This document shows, one piece after another, positions 1 to 10,072 of a stretch of DNA of 64,000 nucleotides. Position numbers and translations under genes: made by a program. Under the pieces are notes generated by a model, which made no database searches, was not told the origin of the DNA, and saw only the letters and a program-made list of their open reading frames with translations. Source of the stretch: JADCCX01 sp051649305 (GTDB lineage Bacteria > Pseudomonadota > Alphaproteobacteria > Rhizobiales > Beijerinckiaceae); NCBI GenBank assembly GCA_051649305.1, contig JBOFGV010000096.1, positions 62,001 through 126,000 on the forward strand. The letters run 5' to 3'. Numbering within the stretch: position 1 is the stretch's first letter; every line of letters begins with the position of its first letter.

Positions 1-345
1 ACTCTGTTCAATGTTGACTTCTGTGCCAACCGAGACGGGCTTCAAGGTCACCGTGACAGTCATTTCGCCGGGCATGTTAGGGTCATCAAACCTGTCAGTG
101 TAGACAAGGCGCTCGCCCGGAACGAGTTCCAGATAAGTGCCACCAAAGGAGTGCTTTGCCCCGGTTGTAAAATTGCGGAATGACATCCGGTGTGTCCCAC
201 CCACCTTTGCATCAAGCGCATGAACCGTGCACAGAAAGCCGAAAGGTGGAAGCCAGCTCGCTATTGCATCCGCTTCAAGGAATGCACGGTAGATCTTCTC
301 AGGCCGTGTTGCGATGACCCGGTGCAGTTTCACAGTCGATGACAT
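1..345 (-). CDS. SRPBCC/AHSA1-family protein, 3' part missing
   Basis: The gene starts at an ATG at 345 and runs off the left edge, leaving 115 codons. The visible protein begins MSSTVKLHRVIATRPEKIYR and has the helix and strand pattern of AHSA1-like SRPBCC (START-like) proteins, including an early ASWLPPFGF and a central GGTYLELVPGERLVYTD. Members of this family bind hydrophobic ligands and are often paired with a small regulator. It lies 13 bases downstream of the TetR gene on the same strand, so the two are probably cotranscribed. The ligand is unknown and the C-terminal helix is not in the window. Confidence 0.8.
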   Translation of the reverse strand, partial: MSSTVKLHRVIATRPEKIYRAFLEADAIASWLPPFGFLCTVHALDAKVGGTHRMSFRNFTTGAKHSFGGTYLELVPGERLVYTDRFDDPNMPGEMTVTVTLKPVSVGTEVNIEQS

Positions 346-358
346 TGGTATTGTCTCC

Positions 359-973
359 TCAATATGCTGGTTTGCCTGAACCCGTGAAAAGCAATTGAAC
401 ATAACGCATGAGATGATCGGCACTCTCTGCGGCAATTGCAGGGCCGCCCCTTGCCTTCGCCAGAATGAATGCCCCCTGCAAAACCGCCTGTGTGTGGATG
501 GCAAGGCTGGCTGCTGTCCATTCCGCCCTGATATTATGCTGTACCATTGCAGCGCTGATGTCAGCTTCCAACGTGGCTGCATGCCCGGAGATAGAGGCGT
601 TGCAGGCATCCCTTATGGCAGGATGCGCATCATAGACATCCTGCACCATTGTGCCGACGAGGCAGGTGAAAGCAGCAACGTCTCCTTGCAGGATGTCTTT
701 GCGGAATGCGATGTAGCCCAGCACACGGTCCAGTGGATCAGCGTGCCCGTGATAAGGGGCAGCGGCAAAGAAACCGCTCGTTACCTTCGACCAGTGATTG
801 GCAGCGGCAACGGCCAGATCTTCTTTGCTTTTGAAGTGGTGAAAGAACGCACCCTTGGTGACGCCTGCAGCAGCGCAGAGCTGATCAACCGATGTGGCGC
901 TATAACCTTGCTGGCGGATCAGCAGGAACGCGGCATCGAGCAGCCTGTCTTTGGCGGGTGCGGGTTTGTTCAT
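359..973 (-). CDS. TetR/AcrR-family transcriptional regulator
   Basis: This is a 204-residue one-domain repressor of normal TetR length. The N-terminal helix-turn-helix is clear at about residues 22-52, with GYSATSVDQLCAAAGVTKGA followed by the typical FFHHFKSKEDL. The C-terminal ligand-binding half is not diagnostic. A perfect inverted repeat at 981-1002 sits directly upstream of the ATG and is the obvious autoregulatory operator. The gene precedes the SRPBCC gene and follows the FAD oxidoreductase on the same strand. It may control the SRPBCC gene, itself, or both; the effector cannot be read from sequence. Confidence 0.9.
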   Translation of the reverse strand: MNKPAPAKDRLLDAAFLLIRQQGYSATSVDQLCAAAGVTKGAFFHHFKSKEDLAVAAANHWSKVTSGFFAAAPYHGHADPLDRVLGYIAFRKDILQGDVAAFTCLVGTMVQDVYDAHPAIRDACNASISGHAATLEADISAAMVQHNIRAEWTAASLAIHTQAVLQGAFILAKARGGPAIAAESADHLMRYVQLLFTGSGKPAY

Positions 974-980
974 CTCGGTA

Positions 981-1002
981 ACATACCAACCAGTTGGTAT
1001 GT
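981..1002. promoter_or_regulatory. TetR-type operator, perfect 10-bp inverted repeat
   Basis: The arms ACATACCAAC (981-990) and GTTGGTATGT (993-1002) are exact inverted repeats separated by two bases. The site lies 8 bases upstream of the TetR start codon and 1 base past the stop of the FAD oxidoreductase gene, where the TetR promoter must be. Length and symmetry fit a TetR dimer (or dimer pair) operator, so negative autoregulation of TetR and SRPBCC is inferred. Confidence 0.8.
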
Positions 1003-1003
1003 G

Positions 1004-2374
1004 TCAAGAGACAATCTTTGTCTGGCTTGCCAACTCTCCCAAAGTCAGCGGTTTGAGTGGCGGGCGAATGCGCAAGGCTCCGATTTCCTGTGGTGACACG
1101 CCCTTTTCAGCAGCCAACACTGTCGTCAGGGTCAGGCCGCAAAGACGCCCCTGACAAGGCCCCATGCCGCAACGTGTGGCAGTCTTCACCTGATTGGGGC
1201 CAGTGCTGCCAAGCCTTATGGCTTCACGCAGGTCGCCTGCAGTCTTTTCCTCGCACCGGCAGACAATCACATTGTCTGGCGGGTTCAGGAGCGCACTGCG
1301 CGGTTGATACCATGCATCGAGAAAGGGCCGCAGTCGGCTCAGTCTGTTGCGGGTGGCACGCAGCGCTTCAACGCTTGCAACTGATACCGTGCGGCCAAGT
1401 GCTGCCGCTGCGGCCAATCCTGCCAACCGGCCCGAAGCCTCAGCTATCAGCCAGCCGCCAATGCCTGCACAATCACCCGCAATGCTGACATGGGGAACCG
1501 ATGTCTGACCATCGGCATCAAGCACAGGCCGCCAGCAGAATTGCCGATCATCCCACCGGTGCTCCACACCAAGCGCCATGGCAAAATGGAACTGTGGAAC
1601 GACGCCCTCGTGCAACAATACGAGATCAGCGGTCAGTTCATGCGTCTGCCCTCTTGCCCTGTAACGCACGGATGTAACGCGCTCCTTGCCGATGGCCTCA
1701 ACAGCCTCAAAACCCGAGATGACAGGAATGCCCGCACGGCGCACAGCCAGCATGAAGCGCAGGCCCTTGATAAGCTGGGAAGCATTGCGCAGTGCTCCGC
1801 CCAGATGCGGCCATGCACGCCGGAAGGCGCCTGCATGAGTAGTGTCGAGATAGGCCGCTGGCCTTACGCCCGCTTTCAAAAGCTGCGTCATATAGAGCAG
1901 CGGCAAAGGCCCCTGCCCGGCAATGACAACGCGGCCCGAAGGCACGTTCCCGCCGGTTTTCAGCAAAATCTGGGCGGCACCCACAGTCATCACGCCCGGC
2001 AATGTCCAGCCGGGTATTGACACGGACCGTTCCATGGCCCCGGTTGCAATCAACAAACGCCTCGCACGCACCGCTCTTGCCTTGCCGGAATGGCTGACAT
2101 GAAGGGTTACCCCGTCTGTGTCATGCTCTACCTGCCAGACCGATGTTGCAGGACGGTAGACTGCTTTGGAGGCTCGGAAGGCCGCAACCAGCGCAGCACC
2201 TGCCCGGTCATCATCGCTGGATTTGGCGCGCTGTTCGATGGCACGGTGCACCTGCCCACCGGGTGCAGTCTGCTCGTCGAGAACGACCACAGACAGACCT
2301 GCAGCAGAGGCCTCGATGGCAGCTCCCATGCCGGCAGGGCCAGCGCCCACAATGGCGAGATCATAGACAGTCAT
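1004..2374 (-). CDS. FAD/NAD(P)-dependent oxidoreductase with C-terminal BFD-like 2Fe-2S domain (opine oxidase/HcnB-type subunit)
   Basis: The protein is 456 residues when started at the ATG at 2374, which places the dinucleotide motif VGAGPAGMGAAIEA near residue 9; a longer upstream reading would overlap the preceding gene. A second nucleotide-binding segment is seen at VVIAGQGPLPLLYM. The C-terminus carries CRCEEKT and, about 30 residues on, CGMGPCQGRLC, the cysteine spacing of a BFD-like [2Fe-2S] domain. This architecture is that of the alpha subunit of opine oxidase, proline/hydroxyproline dehydrogenase or HcnB complexes. The 2Fe-2S partner is encoded 4 bases upstream. The DadA-like catalytic beta subunit of such complexes is not adjacent, so the substrate is unknown. 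Confidence 0.82.
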   Translation of the reverse strand: MTVYDLAIVGAGPAGMGAAIEASAAGLSVVVLDEQTAPGGQVHRAIEQRAKSSDDDRAGAALVAAFRASKAVYRPATSVWQVEHDTDGVTLHVSHSGKARAVRARRLLIATGAMERSVSIPGWTLPGVMTVGAAQILLKTGGNVPSGRVVIAGQGPLPLLYMTQLLKAGVRPAAYLDTTHAGAFRRAWPHLGGALRNASQLIKGLRFMLAVRRAGIPVISGFEAVEAIGKERVTSVRYRARGQTHELTADLVLLHEGVVPQFHFAMALGVEHRWDDRQFCWRPVLDADGQTSVPHVSIAGDCAGIGGWLIAEASGRLAGLAAAAALGRTVSVASVEALRATRNRLSRLRPFLDAWYQPRSALLNPPDNVIVCRCEEKTAGDLREAIRLGSTGPNQVKTATRCGMGPCQGRLCGLTLTTVLAAEKGVSPQEIGALRIRPPLKPLTLGELASQTKIVS

Positions 2375-2378
2375 CGGA

Positions 2379-2693
2379 TCAGAACTCTGCCTGCAGGGTG
2401 CGGCGGCCATCCTGAATATCAATCCGCATTCCATCCCGCACAGTTATCAAACAACCCTGTTGCGAGGAGACACCGTCAATCACCATCAGGCACTCAAAGC
2501 ACACGCCCATCATGCAATAAGGCGCGCGCGGTGCGCCGCTGACCGGGGTGTTGCGCGAGGCGGACAAGCCAGCCAGCAGCACAGCGGCGGCTGCGCTGTC
2601 TCCAGCCGAAACAGCAATGGCCTTGCCACTGACGTAAACGGTAATGCTATCGGATTCCCTGTCTGGTTGTTTGTTAAACATCTCTTCTGCCAT
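2379..2693 (-). CDS. Small 2Fe-2S ferredoxin-like subunit of amine/opine dehydrogenase
   Basis: This 104-residue protein starts at the ATG at 2693, which has an AGG-type ribosome site. It contains CMMGVCFECLM and a fourth cysteine shortly after (QQGCL), the Fer2_4 pattern of the small (gamma) subunit of sarcosine, opine and proline dehydrogenase complexes. In such complexes it passes electrons between the flavoprotein subunits. It is translationally close to the FAD subunit that follows. Its promoter must lie in the 147-base divergent gap shared with the sugar-binding protein gene at 2841. Confidence 0.82.
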   Translation of the reverse strand: MAEEMFNKQPDRESDSITVYVSGKAIAVSAGDSAAAAVLLAGLSASRNTPVSGAPRAPYCMMGVCFECLMVIDGVSSQQGCLITVRDGMRIDIQDGRRTLQAEF

Positions 2694-2840
2694 CTGCCTA
2701 TGATCAGCAGGATAGGCCCTCCGGGGCCTCTGCCACAATCCTCTTCTGACATATCGCTTGCATCCGTTTCAGCATTGGAGTTGGATCATAAAAACAAGAG
2801 ATACGGCGTCTGACCGTTTGACCAAAAGGGGAGAGAAACA

Positions 2841-4172
2841 ATGAGCCTGTTAACAACCCGCAGACATGTTCTGGGCGGAGCGGCAGCTGGTCTTGCAGCA
2901 CCTTTTTTGATGCGCAGCAATGCCCTTGGCCAATCAAATTTCAACTGGAAGCGGTTTCAGGGAACCAAGCTTGATGTGCTGCTGGTGAAGAACCCGCGTT
3001 CGGATCTGTTGCAGGCACACGAGAAAGAGTTCACGGCCCTCACCGGCATTCAGGTCTCATCCGAACAGATTCCCGAGCAGCAGCAGCGCCAGAAGGCGAT
3101 GATCGAGTTCACCTCAGGCCGTCCGACGTTCGATGTCTGTATGCTGGCCCTGCATGTGCAGAAGCGCCTTGCTGCCAAGGGCAAGTGGATGGAAGATTTG
3201 CGTCCCTATCTCGCCGATGCCTCGCTGACCGCACCAGAATTTGACTTCGCAGATTTTGCCCCCGGTGCTGTCGGTTTTGCCCGTCAGGCCGATGGTGTTC
3301 TGGATACCCTGCCGCACTTCATCGATTTCTGGATGGTCTATTACAACAAGGAGATGTTTGATCAGAAGGGCGTCACCTATCCCAAGACCATGGACGAAAT
3401 GTTCACGGCAGCGCAGAAGCTCAACGATCCATCAAAGGGCGTGGCTGGCTTTGTTTCGCGCGGGTTGAAGAACGCCAATATCCCGGTCTGGACATCCTGG
3501 ATGCTGGGACAGGGCATGGAGACTGTCTCCCCCACCGGCCAATTGCAGACCGACACGCCGGAAGCCATCTGGGCGGGTGAAATGTACAAGAAGATGAACC
3601 GCGAGACAGCCCCTCCCGGCACCATCGGTTTCAACTGGAACGAGTGCCAGACCACCTTCATGCAGGGCCGCGCGGCGATGTGGCTGGATGGCATTGGCTT
3701 TGCCACACCGCTGGAAGATCCAACCAAGTCCCGCATCGTTGGCAAGGTTGGCTACGGCGTCACGCCGCCGGGACCAAAGGGCCATCACTCGGCGCTCTTC
3801 GGAGACGGGCTTGGAATCTCGCGCTCCTCCACCAAGAAACAGGCGGCCTGGCTCTATCTCCAGTTCATGTGCAACAAGGGCAACCAGTTGGCCATGCTGA
3901 AAGCCGGGGCTGGTTCGCCGGGCCGTTCCTCCGCGCTGGGCAATCCGGAAGCGCAGGCAGGATCCCGCTTCAGCAAGGAATACTTCGATTGCCTCGCAGC
4001 CTCCGGCAAGATCGCAAGGGCTGGCCTGCCGCAGATCATCCCGGTCACCGAGTTCCGTGATGTCTTCGGCGTGGCACTGACAAACACGCTGTCTGGTGCG
4101 GATGTAGCAACAGAATTGAAGAAAGCGACGGAAGCCTTCAAGCCTGTTCTGGAGAAGAGCGAGCAGGGTTGA
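2841..4172 (+). CDS. Extracellular sugar-binding protein of a CUT1 ABC importer
   Basis: The 443-residue protein begins with a probable twin-arginine signal (TTRRHVLGGAAAGLAAPFL) and then shows family 1 solute-binding features such as FIDFWMVYYNKEMFDQKGV and FMQGRAAMWLDG. It would be a periplasmic receptor delivering a sugar or polyol to the two permeases that follow. A strong GGGGAGAG ribosome site precedes the ATG. A hairpin terminator lies between it and the permease genes, so it is probably made in excess over them. The ligand cannot be assigned. Confidence 0.88.
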   Translation: MSLLTTRRHVLGGAAAGLAAPFLMRSNALGQSNFNWKRFQGTKLDVLLVKNPRSDLLQAHEKEFTALTGIQVSSEQIPEQQQRQKAMIEFTSGRPTFDVCMLALHVQKRLAAKGKWMEDLRPYLADASLTAPEFDFADFAPGAVGFARQADGVLDTLPHFIDFWMVYYNKEMFDQKGVTYPKTMDEMFTAAQKLNDPSKGVAGFVSRGLKNANIPVWTSWMLGQGMETVSPTGQLQTDTPEAIWAGEMYKKMNRETAPPGTIGFNWNECQTTFMQGRAAMWLDGIGFATPLEDPTKSRIVGKVGYGVTPPGPKGHHSALFGDGLGISRSSTKKQAAWLYLQFMCNKGNQLAMLKAGAGSPGRSSALGNPEAQAGSRFSKEYFDCLAASGKIARAGLPQIIPVTEFRDVFGVALTNTLSGADVATELKKATEAFKPVLEKSEQG

Positions 4173-4205
4173 TCAACAATCAACTCTCATGATTTCATTG
4201 GCCTG

Positions 4206-4242
4206 CCCTTCTCCTTGTCTTAAATTTGGAGAAGGGTCTTTT
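4206..4242 (+). terminator. Intrinsic terminator/attenuator inside the CUT1 operon
   Basis: CCCTTCTCC at 4206-4214 and GGAGAAGGG at 4228-4236 form a perfect 9-bp stem with a 13-base loop, followed by TCTTTT. It sits 34 bases after the binding-protein stop and 12 bases before the first permease. The usual effect of such a site is partial termination, giving more binding-protein mRNA than permease mRNA, and mRNA 3'-end stabilisation. Confidence 0.8.
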
Positions 4243-4253
4243 GCGGCAGTTCC

Positions 4254-5158
<905 letters not shown>

Positions 5159-5162
<4 letters not shown>

Positions 5163-5992
5163 GCAACCGTGTTGAATCCGGCGGCATCTGGCGCAAGGTT
5201 GGCTTTGGCTTTTCAGTGTTTGCACTGGTTTCGCCCGCCATCCTTGTCTTCCTCTGGATGATCTCGCTGTCCCTGAAGAACGAATTGGACAACACGGCGT
5301 TTCCGCCGGTGTTCATCCCCAATCCGCCGACCCTTGCAAATTACATCGACGTCTTCGAGAAGAACAATTTCCTGCTCTATTTCTGGAATTCGATTCTGGT
5401 CACCGGCGGGGCGGTGCTCATCGGTCTGCTGGTCGGTGTGCCTGCAGGATACGGCATTGCGCGTTCGAAGGCGCATCGCACCGCGATCATGATTTTGATT
5501 GCACGCATGACACCAGCGCTGTCCTATCTGATCCCGCTTTTCCTTGTGTTTCAGGTGCTCGGCCTCATCGGTAGCATCTGGGCCCTGCTGATCACGCATC
5601 TCGTCATTACGGTTCCCATCATCGTCTGGGTGATGATCGGTTACTTCGAGGGCATCCCGCAGGAGCTGGAGGACGCAGCCTATGTGGATGGCGCGACCCT
5701 CTGGCAGAGCTTCCGCTTCATCGCCCTGCCACTGGCTCGCCCCGGCATGATGGTGGGGGCTATCCTCGCCTTCATTTTCTCATGGAATAACTTCGTCTTC
5801 TCAGTGGTGCTCGGCGGCAAGAACAGCCGCACTCTCCCTTCGGCGGTCTATAACTCCTTGACCTTCGAGCAGATTTCCTGGGGTCCACTGGCGGCAGCAG
5901 CGCTGCTGGTGACCTTGCCTGTCATTATCCTGACAGTGGCTGCCCAGCGCGAGATTGTGGCTGGCCTCTCAGCGGGCGGTCTGAAGGATTAG
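5159..5992 (+). CDS. CUT1 sugar ABC transporter permease (MalG/UgpE type)
   Basis: The start is taken at the ATG at 5159, which overlaps the preceding stop codon in the ATGA arrangement and gives 277 residues. The protein has MalG-like hydrophobic segments and the EAA loop DGATLWQSFRFIALPLARP. It completes the transmembrane core of the importer. The next gene, chvE, belongs to a different ABC family and has its own leader of 138 bases, so this operon probably ends here without an ATPase. Confidence 0.9.
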
Positions 5993-6130
5993 ATGGCCCA
6001 TCAGCCCTCTTGCCATCATCCAAAAGCTGCGCCTACAATCCGCTTGAGCTGTTCGGGGAGCACAGTTCACTGCACTGCCTTCCGTTGATTGCTATGGTGC
6101 ATCACGGAGAAAAATAATTGGGAGGAAATC

Positions 6131-7192
6131 ATGGTTCACTTCACCCGCCGCGCGGTTCTGGCCGCTGCTGCCATCGCCGCTTCCGTTCCTGCCTTTGCGC
6201 AGGACAAGGGCACGGTTGGCATCTCGATGCCGACAAAGACCTCTGCCCGCTGGATTGATGACGGCAACAACATGGTCAAGGAACTGCAGGCCCGTGGCTA
6301 CAAGACAGATCTGCAGTACGCCGATGATGATATCCCCAACCAGTTGGCCCAGATCGAGAACATGATCACCAAGGGCGTGAAAGTCCTCGTGATTGCCGCG
6401 ATTGACGGCACAACCCTGAAGAACGGTCTGGCCAAAGCGGCTGAGCGCGGAATCAAGGTTTTTGCCTATGACCGCCTGATCCGTGGCTCACAGCATGTGG
6501 ATTTCTACACCACCTTCGACAACTTCCAGGTGGGTGTGTTGCAGGCCACAACGCTCGTCAACGGCCTTGGCGTCAATCAGGGCAAGGGCCCGTTCAACAT
6601 CGAGCTCTTCGGTGGTTCACCTGACGATAACAACGCCTTCTTCTTCTACAACGGTGCAATGTCCGTGTTGCAGCCATTGATCGACCAGAAGAAACTGGTG
6701 GTTGCTTCCGGCCAGATGGGCATGGAAAAGGTCGGCACCCTGCGCTGGGATGGCGCTGTGGCGCAGGCCCGCATGGATAACCTCCTGTCGGCCCACTACA
6801 CCTCGAAGCGTGTTGATGCCGTGCTCTCGCCTTATGATGGCCTCTCCATCGGCATCCTGTCGTCGCTCCGCGCTGTTGGCTACGGCACTGCCAGCCAGCC
6901 CTTCCCGCTCGTCTCAGGTCAGGATGCTGAAATCGCCTCCATGAAGTCGATCATCGCAGGCGTCCAGCACTCGACGATCTTCAAGGACACGCGTGATCTC
7001 GCCAAAGTGACATCTGGCATGATTGATGCCGTGTTGTCTGGCAAAGCACCTGAGATCAACGACACCAAGACCTACGACAACGGCGTCAAGGTTGTGCCTG
7101 CCTTCCTGCTGAAGCCGGTTGCTGTTGACAAGACCAACTGGAAAGCCATCCTTATTGATTCAGGCTACTACAAGGAAACACAGTTGCGCTGA
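6131..7192 (+). CDS. chvE: Periplasmic multiple-sugar-binding protein ChvE
   Basis: This 353-residue protein matches the known ChvE of Agrobacterium along most of its length, with blocks such as MPTKTSARWIDDGNNMVKEL, QYADDDIPNQLAQIENMITK and ELFGGSPDDNNAFFFY. ChvE binds aldoses including arabinose, glucose and galactose in the periplasm and delivers them to GguA/GguB. In Agrobacterium it also signals to VirA. The start chosen (6131) has GGGAGGA upstream and gives a normal signal peptide ending at AFAQ; an upstream reading from 6089 lacks this. It is followed directly by gguA and gguB. Confidence 0.93.
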   Translation: MVHFTRRAVLAAAAIAASVPAFAQDKGTVGISMPTKTSARWIDDGNNMVKELQARGYKTDLQYADDDIPNQLAQIENMITKGVKVLVIAAIDGTTLKNGLAKAAERGIKVFAYDRLIRGSQHVDFYTTFDNFQVGVLQATTLVNGLGVNQGKGPFNIELFGGSPDDNNAFFFYNGAMSVLQPLIDQKKLVVASGQMGMEKVGTLRWDGAVAQARMDNLLSAHYTSKRVDAVLSPYDGLSIGILSSLRAVGYGTASQPFPLVSGQDAEIASMKSIIAGVQHSTIFKDTRDLAKVTSGMIDAVLSGKAPEINDTKTYDNGVKVVPAFLLKPVAVDKTNWKAILIDSGYYKETQLR

Positions 7193-7210
7193 TTGATTAG
7201 TTCGACTGTC

Positions 7211-8797
7211 ATGACAAACCAGACTGCCCCGATGCGCGATGAGGCACGCCTTGCTGCGGATCGGGGCGAAGCAAGCCCTGTGCTGGAGATGCGCGGCATC
7301 TCGAAATCCTTCCCCGGCGTCAAGGCGCTGACGGATGTGACCCTCACGGTCACGGAAGGGCACATTCACGCCATCGTTGGTGAAAACGGTGCCGGCAAAT
7401 CAACGCTCATGAAAGTGCTATCCGGCGTTTATCCACATGGCAGCTATGGCGGTTCCATCCATTTTGACGGTGAGGAGCGACGCTTTCGCGGCATCGCGGA
7501 TTCCGAGCATGCGGGCATCATCATCATCCATCAGGAGCTGGCGCTGGTGCCGCTTCTTTCGATTGCAGAGAACATCTTTCTGGGCAACGAAACTGCAAAG
7601 GGCGGCGTCATCAGCTGGCCGACGGCCTTCAGCCGCACACGCGATTTGCTGGCGCGCGTGGGCCTGAAAGAATCGCCTGCAACCCTCGTCACAGACATCG
7701 GTGTTGGCAAGCAACAGCTTGTGGAAATTGCCAAGGCGCTGTCCAAGAAGGTCAAGCTGCTGATCCTTGATGAGCCAACCGCCAGCCTGAATGAAACCGA
7801 CAGCAATGCGCTGCTTGTCTTGCTGCAGGAATTCCGGCGGCAGGGCATCACGTCCATCATCATCTCGCACAAATTGAACGAGGTTCTGAAGGTGGCTGAC
7901 CGCGTGACTGTGCTGCGCGATGGCGTGACAGTGGCCACCCGCGACATTGCTGATGTGACCGAAAGCTGGATCATCCAGAACATGGTGGGCCGCGCCCTTG
8001 AGGACCGCTATCCCAAACGCAATGCCAAAGTTGGCGATGTGCTGTTTGAGGTGAAAGACTGGCGCGTGCATCATGCCCAGCATGCTGACCGCCTGATGAT
8101 CAAGGGCATCAACCTCAATGTCCGGAAGGGTGAGGTGGTGGGTATTGCCGGCTTGATGGGGGCAGGCCGCACTGAATTCGCCATGAGCGTTTTTGGCCGC
8201 TCCTACGGCCAGAAGATTTCCGGCGAAGCGCGCATGAACGGCGCTGTGGTTGATCTTAGCACCGTGCCAAAAGCGCTGGCCCAGCGCATCGCCTATGTCA
8301 CCGAGGACCGCAAGGCGCTGGGGCTGGTGCTGGATGATCCTATCAAGCAGAACATCTCGCTCGGCAATCTGAAGGCTGTTTCGCGCCATGCCATCATGGA
8401 TGATATCGCCGAACTGAAAGTCGCGACCGGCTTTCGCGACCGCCTGAAAATCAAGAGCGCTGGCGTGTTTCAAAAAGCGGTAGAGCTTTCCGGCGGCAAC
8501 CAGCAGAAGGTTGTGTTGGGCAAATGGCTGTTCACGGAACCCGAGCTTCTCATCCTTGATGAACCCACGCGCGGCATCGATGTCGGGGCCAAATACGAGA
8601 TCGCCAAGATCATCAACGAGCTCGCCGAAAGCGGCAAGGCAATCCTCTTGATCTCATCGGAAATGCCCGAACTACTGGGCATCGCTGACCGCATCTACGT
8701 GATGAACGAAGGTGCGATTGCGGCTGAAATGCCGGTCAGCGAAGCGAGCCAGGAAAAGATTATGGCAGCCATCATTCAACACGGAGCGAAAGCATGA
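7211..8797 (+). CDS. gguA: Multiple-sugar ABC transporter ATPase GguA (two nucleotide-binding domains)
   Basis: The protein is about 528 residues with two ABC domains in tandem, as in CUT2 importers. The first has Walker A GENGAGKST and Walker B LLILDEPTASLN. The second has the degenerate Walker A GLMGAGRTE usual for this family, the signature LSGGNQQK and LLILDEPTRGID. It energises uptake of sugars delivered by ChvE through GguB. The start is uncertain among ATG 7211, ATG 7232 and a TTG at 7193; none has a strong ribosome site. Its end overlaps gguB by four bases. Confidence 0.92.
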   Translation: MTNQTAPMRDEARLAADRGEASPVLEMRGISKSFPGVKALTDVTLTVTEGHIHAIVGENGAGKSTLMKVLSGVYPHGSYGGSIHFDGEERRFRGIADSEHAGIIIIHQELALVPLLSIAENIFLGNETAKGGVISWPTAFSRTRDLLARVGLKESPATLVTDIGVGKQQLVEIAKALSKKVKLLILDEPTASLNETDSNALLVLLQEFRRQGITSIIISHKLNEVLKVADRVTVLRDGVTVATRDIADVTESWIIQNMVGRALEDRYPKRNAKVGDVLFEVKDWRVHHAQHADRLMIKGINLNVRKGEVVGIAGLMGAGRTEFAMSVFGRSYGQKISGEARMNGAVVDLSTVPKALAQRIAYVTEDRKALGLVLDDPIKQNISLGNLKAVSRHAIMDDIAELKVATGFRDRLKIKSAGVFQKAVELSGGNQQKVVLGKWLFTEPELLILDEPTRGIDVGAKYEIAKIINELAESGKAILLISSEMPELLGIADRIYVMNEGAIAAEMPVSEASQEKIMAAIIQHGAKA

Positions 8798-9990
8798 GTG
8801 TCCAGACGACTGCAGGCACGGCTGAGCCAGCCCGTTCGACCCTCGCCTATCTGCGCAGCAACATCCGTGATTACGGCATGCTGCTCGCTTTGATGGCAAT
8901 CATGATTTTCTTCGGCATCGCCACCGATGGCACATTGTTCAAGCCCGTGAACCTGACGAACGTGATTTCGCAAAACAGCTACATTATCATCATGGCGCTG
9001 GGCATGCTGCTGATCATTGTGGCGGGCCACATTGATCTCTCCATCGGCTCGGTCTGCGCCTTTGTCGGCGGATTGGCGGCGGTGATGATGGTGCAATGGA
9101 ACTGGCATCCGGCCATCGCCATTCCGCTCTGTCTTGTCGTTGGCGGCCTGATTGGCGCGGCCCAAGGCTACTTTGTGGCCTATCAGAAAATCCCGTCCTT
9201 CATTGTCACGCTGGCGGGCATGCTGGTGTTCCGTGGTCTGACACTCTGGCTGTTGCAGGGCCAGTCTGTCGGGCCACTGCCGCCCGGCGTCATTGAGATG
9301 GGAGCAGGCTTCATTCCCGATGTCACAGGCACGAAAGGCTTCCACGTCACATCGATGGCGCTGGGTGTGATGATTGCGGTTCTGGTCATTGGACTCAACA
9401 TCCGCCAGCGCGCCAACGAGCAGGCGCATGGCATGGAGGACGAACCGCAGATCGTGTTTGTCATCAAGAACCTGATTGCCTTCTGCGGCATCATCGCCCT
9501 CACCTATCTGCTCGCCACCTATAAGGGCATCCTCAATGTGCTGGTGATCATGGGCGTGCTGATAGCGCTCTATTCCTTCATCGCAGGCCGCACCACGGTG
9601 GGCCGCCGCATCTATGCGCTGGGTGGCAACGAGAAGGCGACCAAGCTTTCGGGCGTCAACACGGAGCGATTGACGTTCCTTGCCTTCGTCAACATGGGCG
9701 TGCTGGCTGCACTCGCAGGCATTATCTTCGCAGCCCGCCTCAGCACTGCCACACCCAAGGCAGGTGTTTCGTTTGAGCTCGATGTCATCGCTGCCTGCTT
9801 CATCGGCGGGGCTTCGGCTTACGGCGGTGTCGGCACCATCATCGGCGCGGTGATCGGCGCTTTCATCATGGGCATCATGAACAACGGCATGTCGATCCTT
9901 GGCATCGGCATCGACTGGCAGCAGGTGATCAAGGGCCTGGTGCTGCTCGCCGCCGTGCAGTTTGACGTCTACAACAAGCGGCGCGCCTGA
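8794..9990 (+). CDS. gguB: Multiple-sugar ABC transporter permease GguB
   Basis: This is a 398-residue polytopic membrane protein of the CUT2 (RbsC/XylH/MmsB) type. It shows the conserved HIDLSIGSVCAFVGG, GRRIYALGGNEKATKLSGVN and IGGASAYGGVGTIIGA blocks. It is translationally coupled to gguA through an ATGA overlap. With ChvE and GguA it forms a complete high-affinity importer for several monosaccharides, which fits the nearby L-arabinonate dehydratase-like gene. Confidence 0.92.
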   Translation: MSVQTTAGTAEPARSTLAYLRSNIRDYGMLLALMAIMIFFGIATDGTLFKPVNLTNVISQNSYIIIMALGMLLIIVAGHIDLSIGSVCAFVGGLAAVMMVQWNWHPAIAIPLCLVVGGLIGAAQGYFVAYQKIPSFIVTLAGMLVFRGLTLWLLQGQSVGPLPPGVIEMGAGFIPDVTGTKGFHVTSMALGVMIAVLVIGLNIRQRANEQAHGMEDEPQIVFVIKNLIAFCGIIALTYLLATYKGILNVLVIMGVLIALYSFIAGRTTVGRRIYALGGNEKATKLSGVNTERLTFLAFVNMGVLAALAGIIFAARLSTATPKAGVSFELDVIAACFIGGASAYGGVGTIIGAVIGAFIMGIMNNGMSILGIGIDWQQVIKGLVLLAAVQFDVYNKRRA

Positions 9991-10072
9991 GGAGATACGG
10001 CCTGTAGACAAGACGCTGTTTCTCGATAGACTGTCTGGCAATAAATAAAAAAGACGTTTTGGGAGAGACGCC

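Noticed and set aside
1004..2693. Hydrogen cyanide synthase HcnAB
   Set aside because: The FAD and 2Fe-2S subunits look alike, but the third subunit HcnC is absent and the same architecture is common in opine and proline dehydrogenases, so a cyanide role is not supported.
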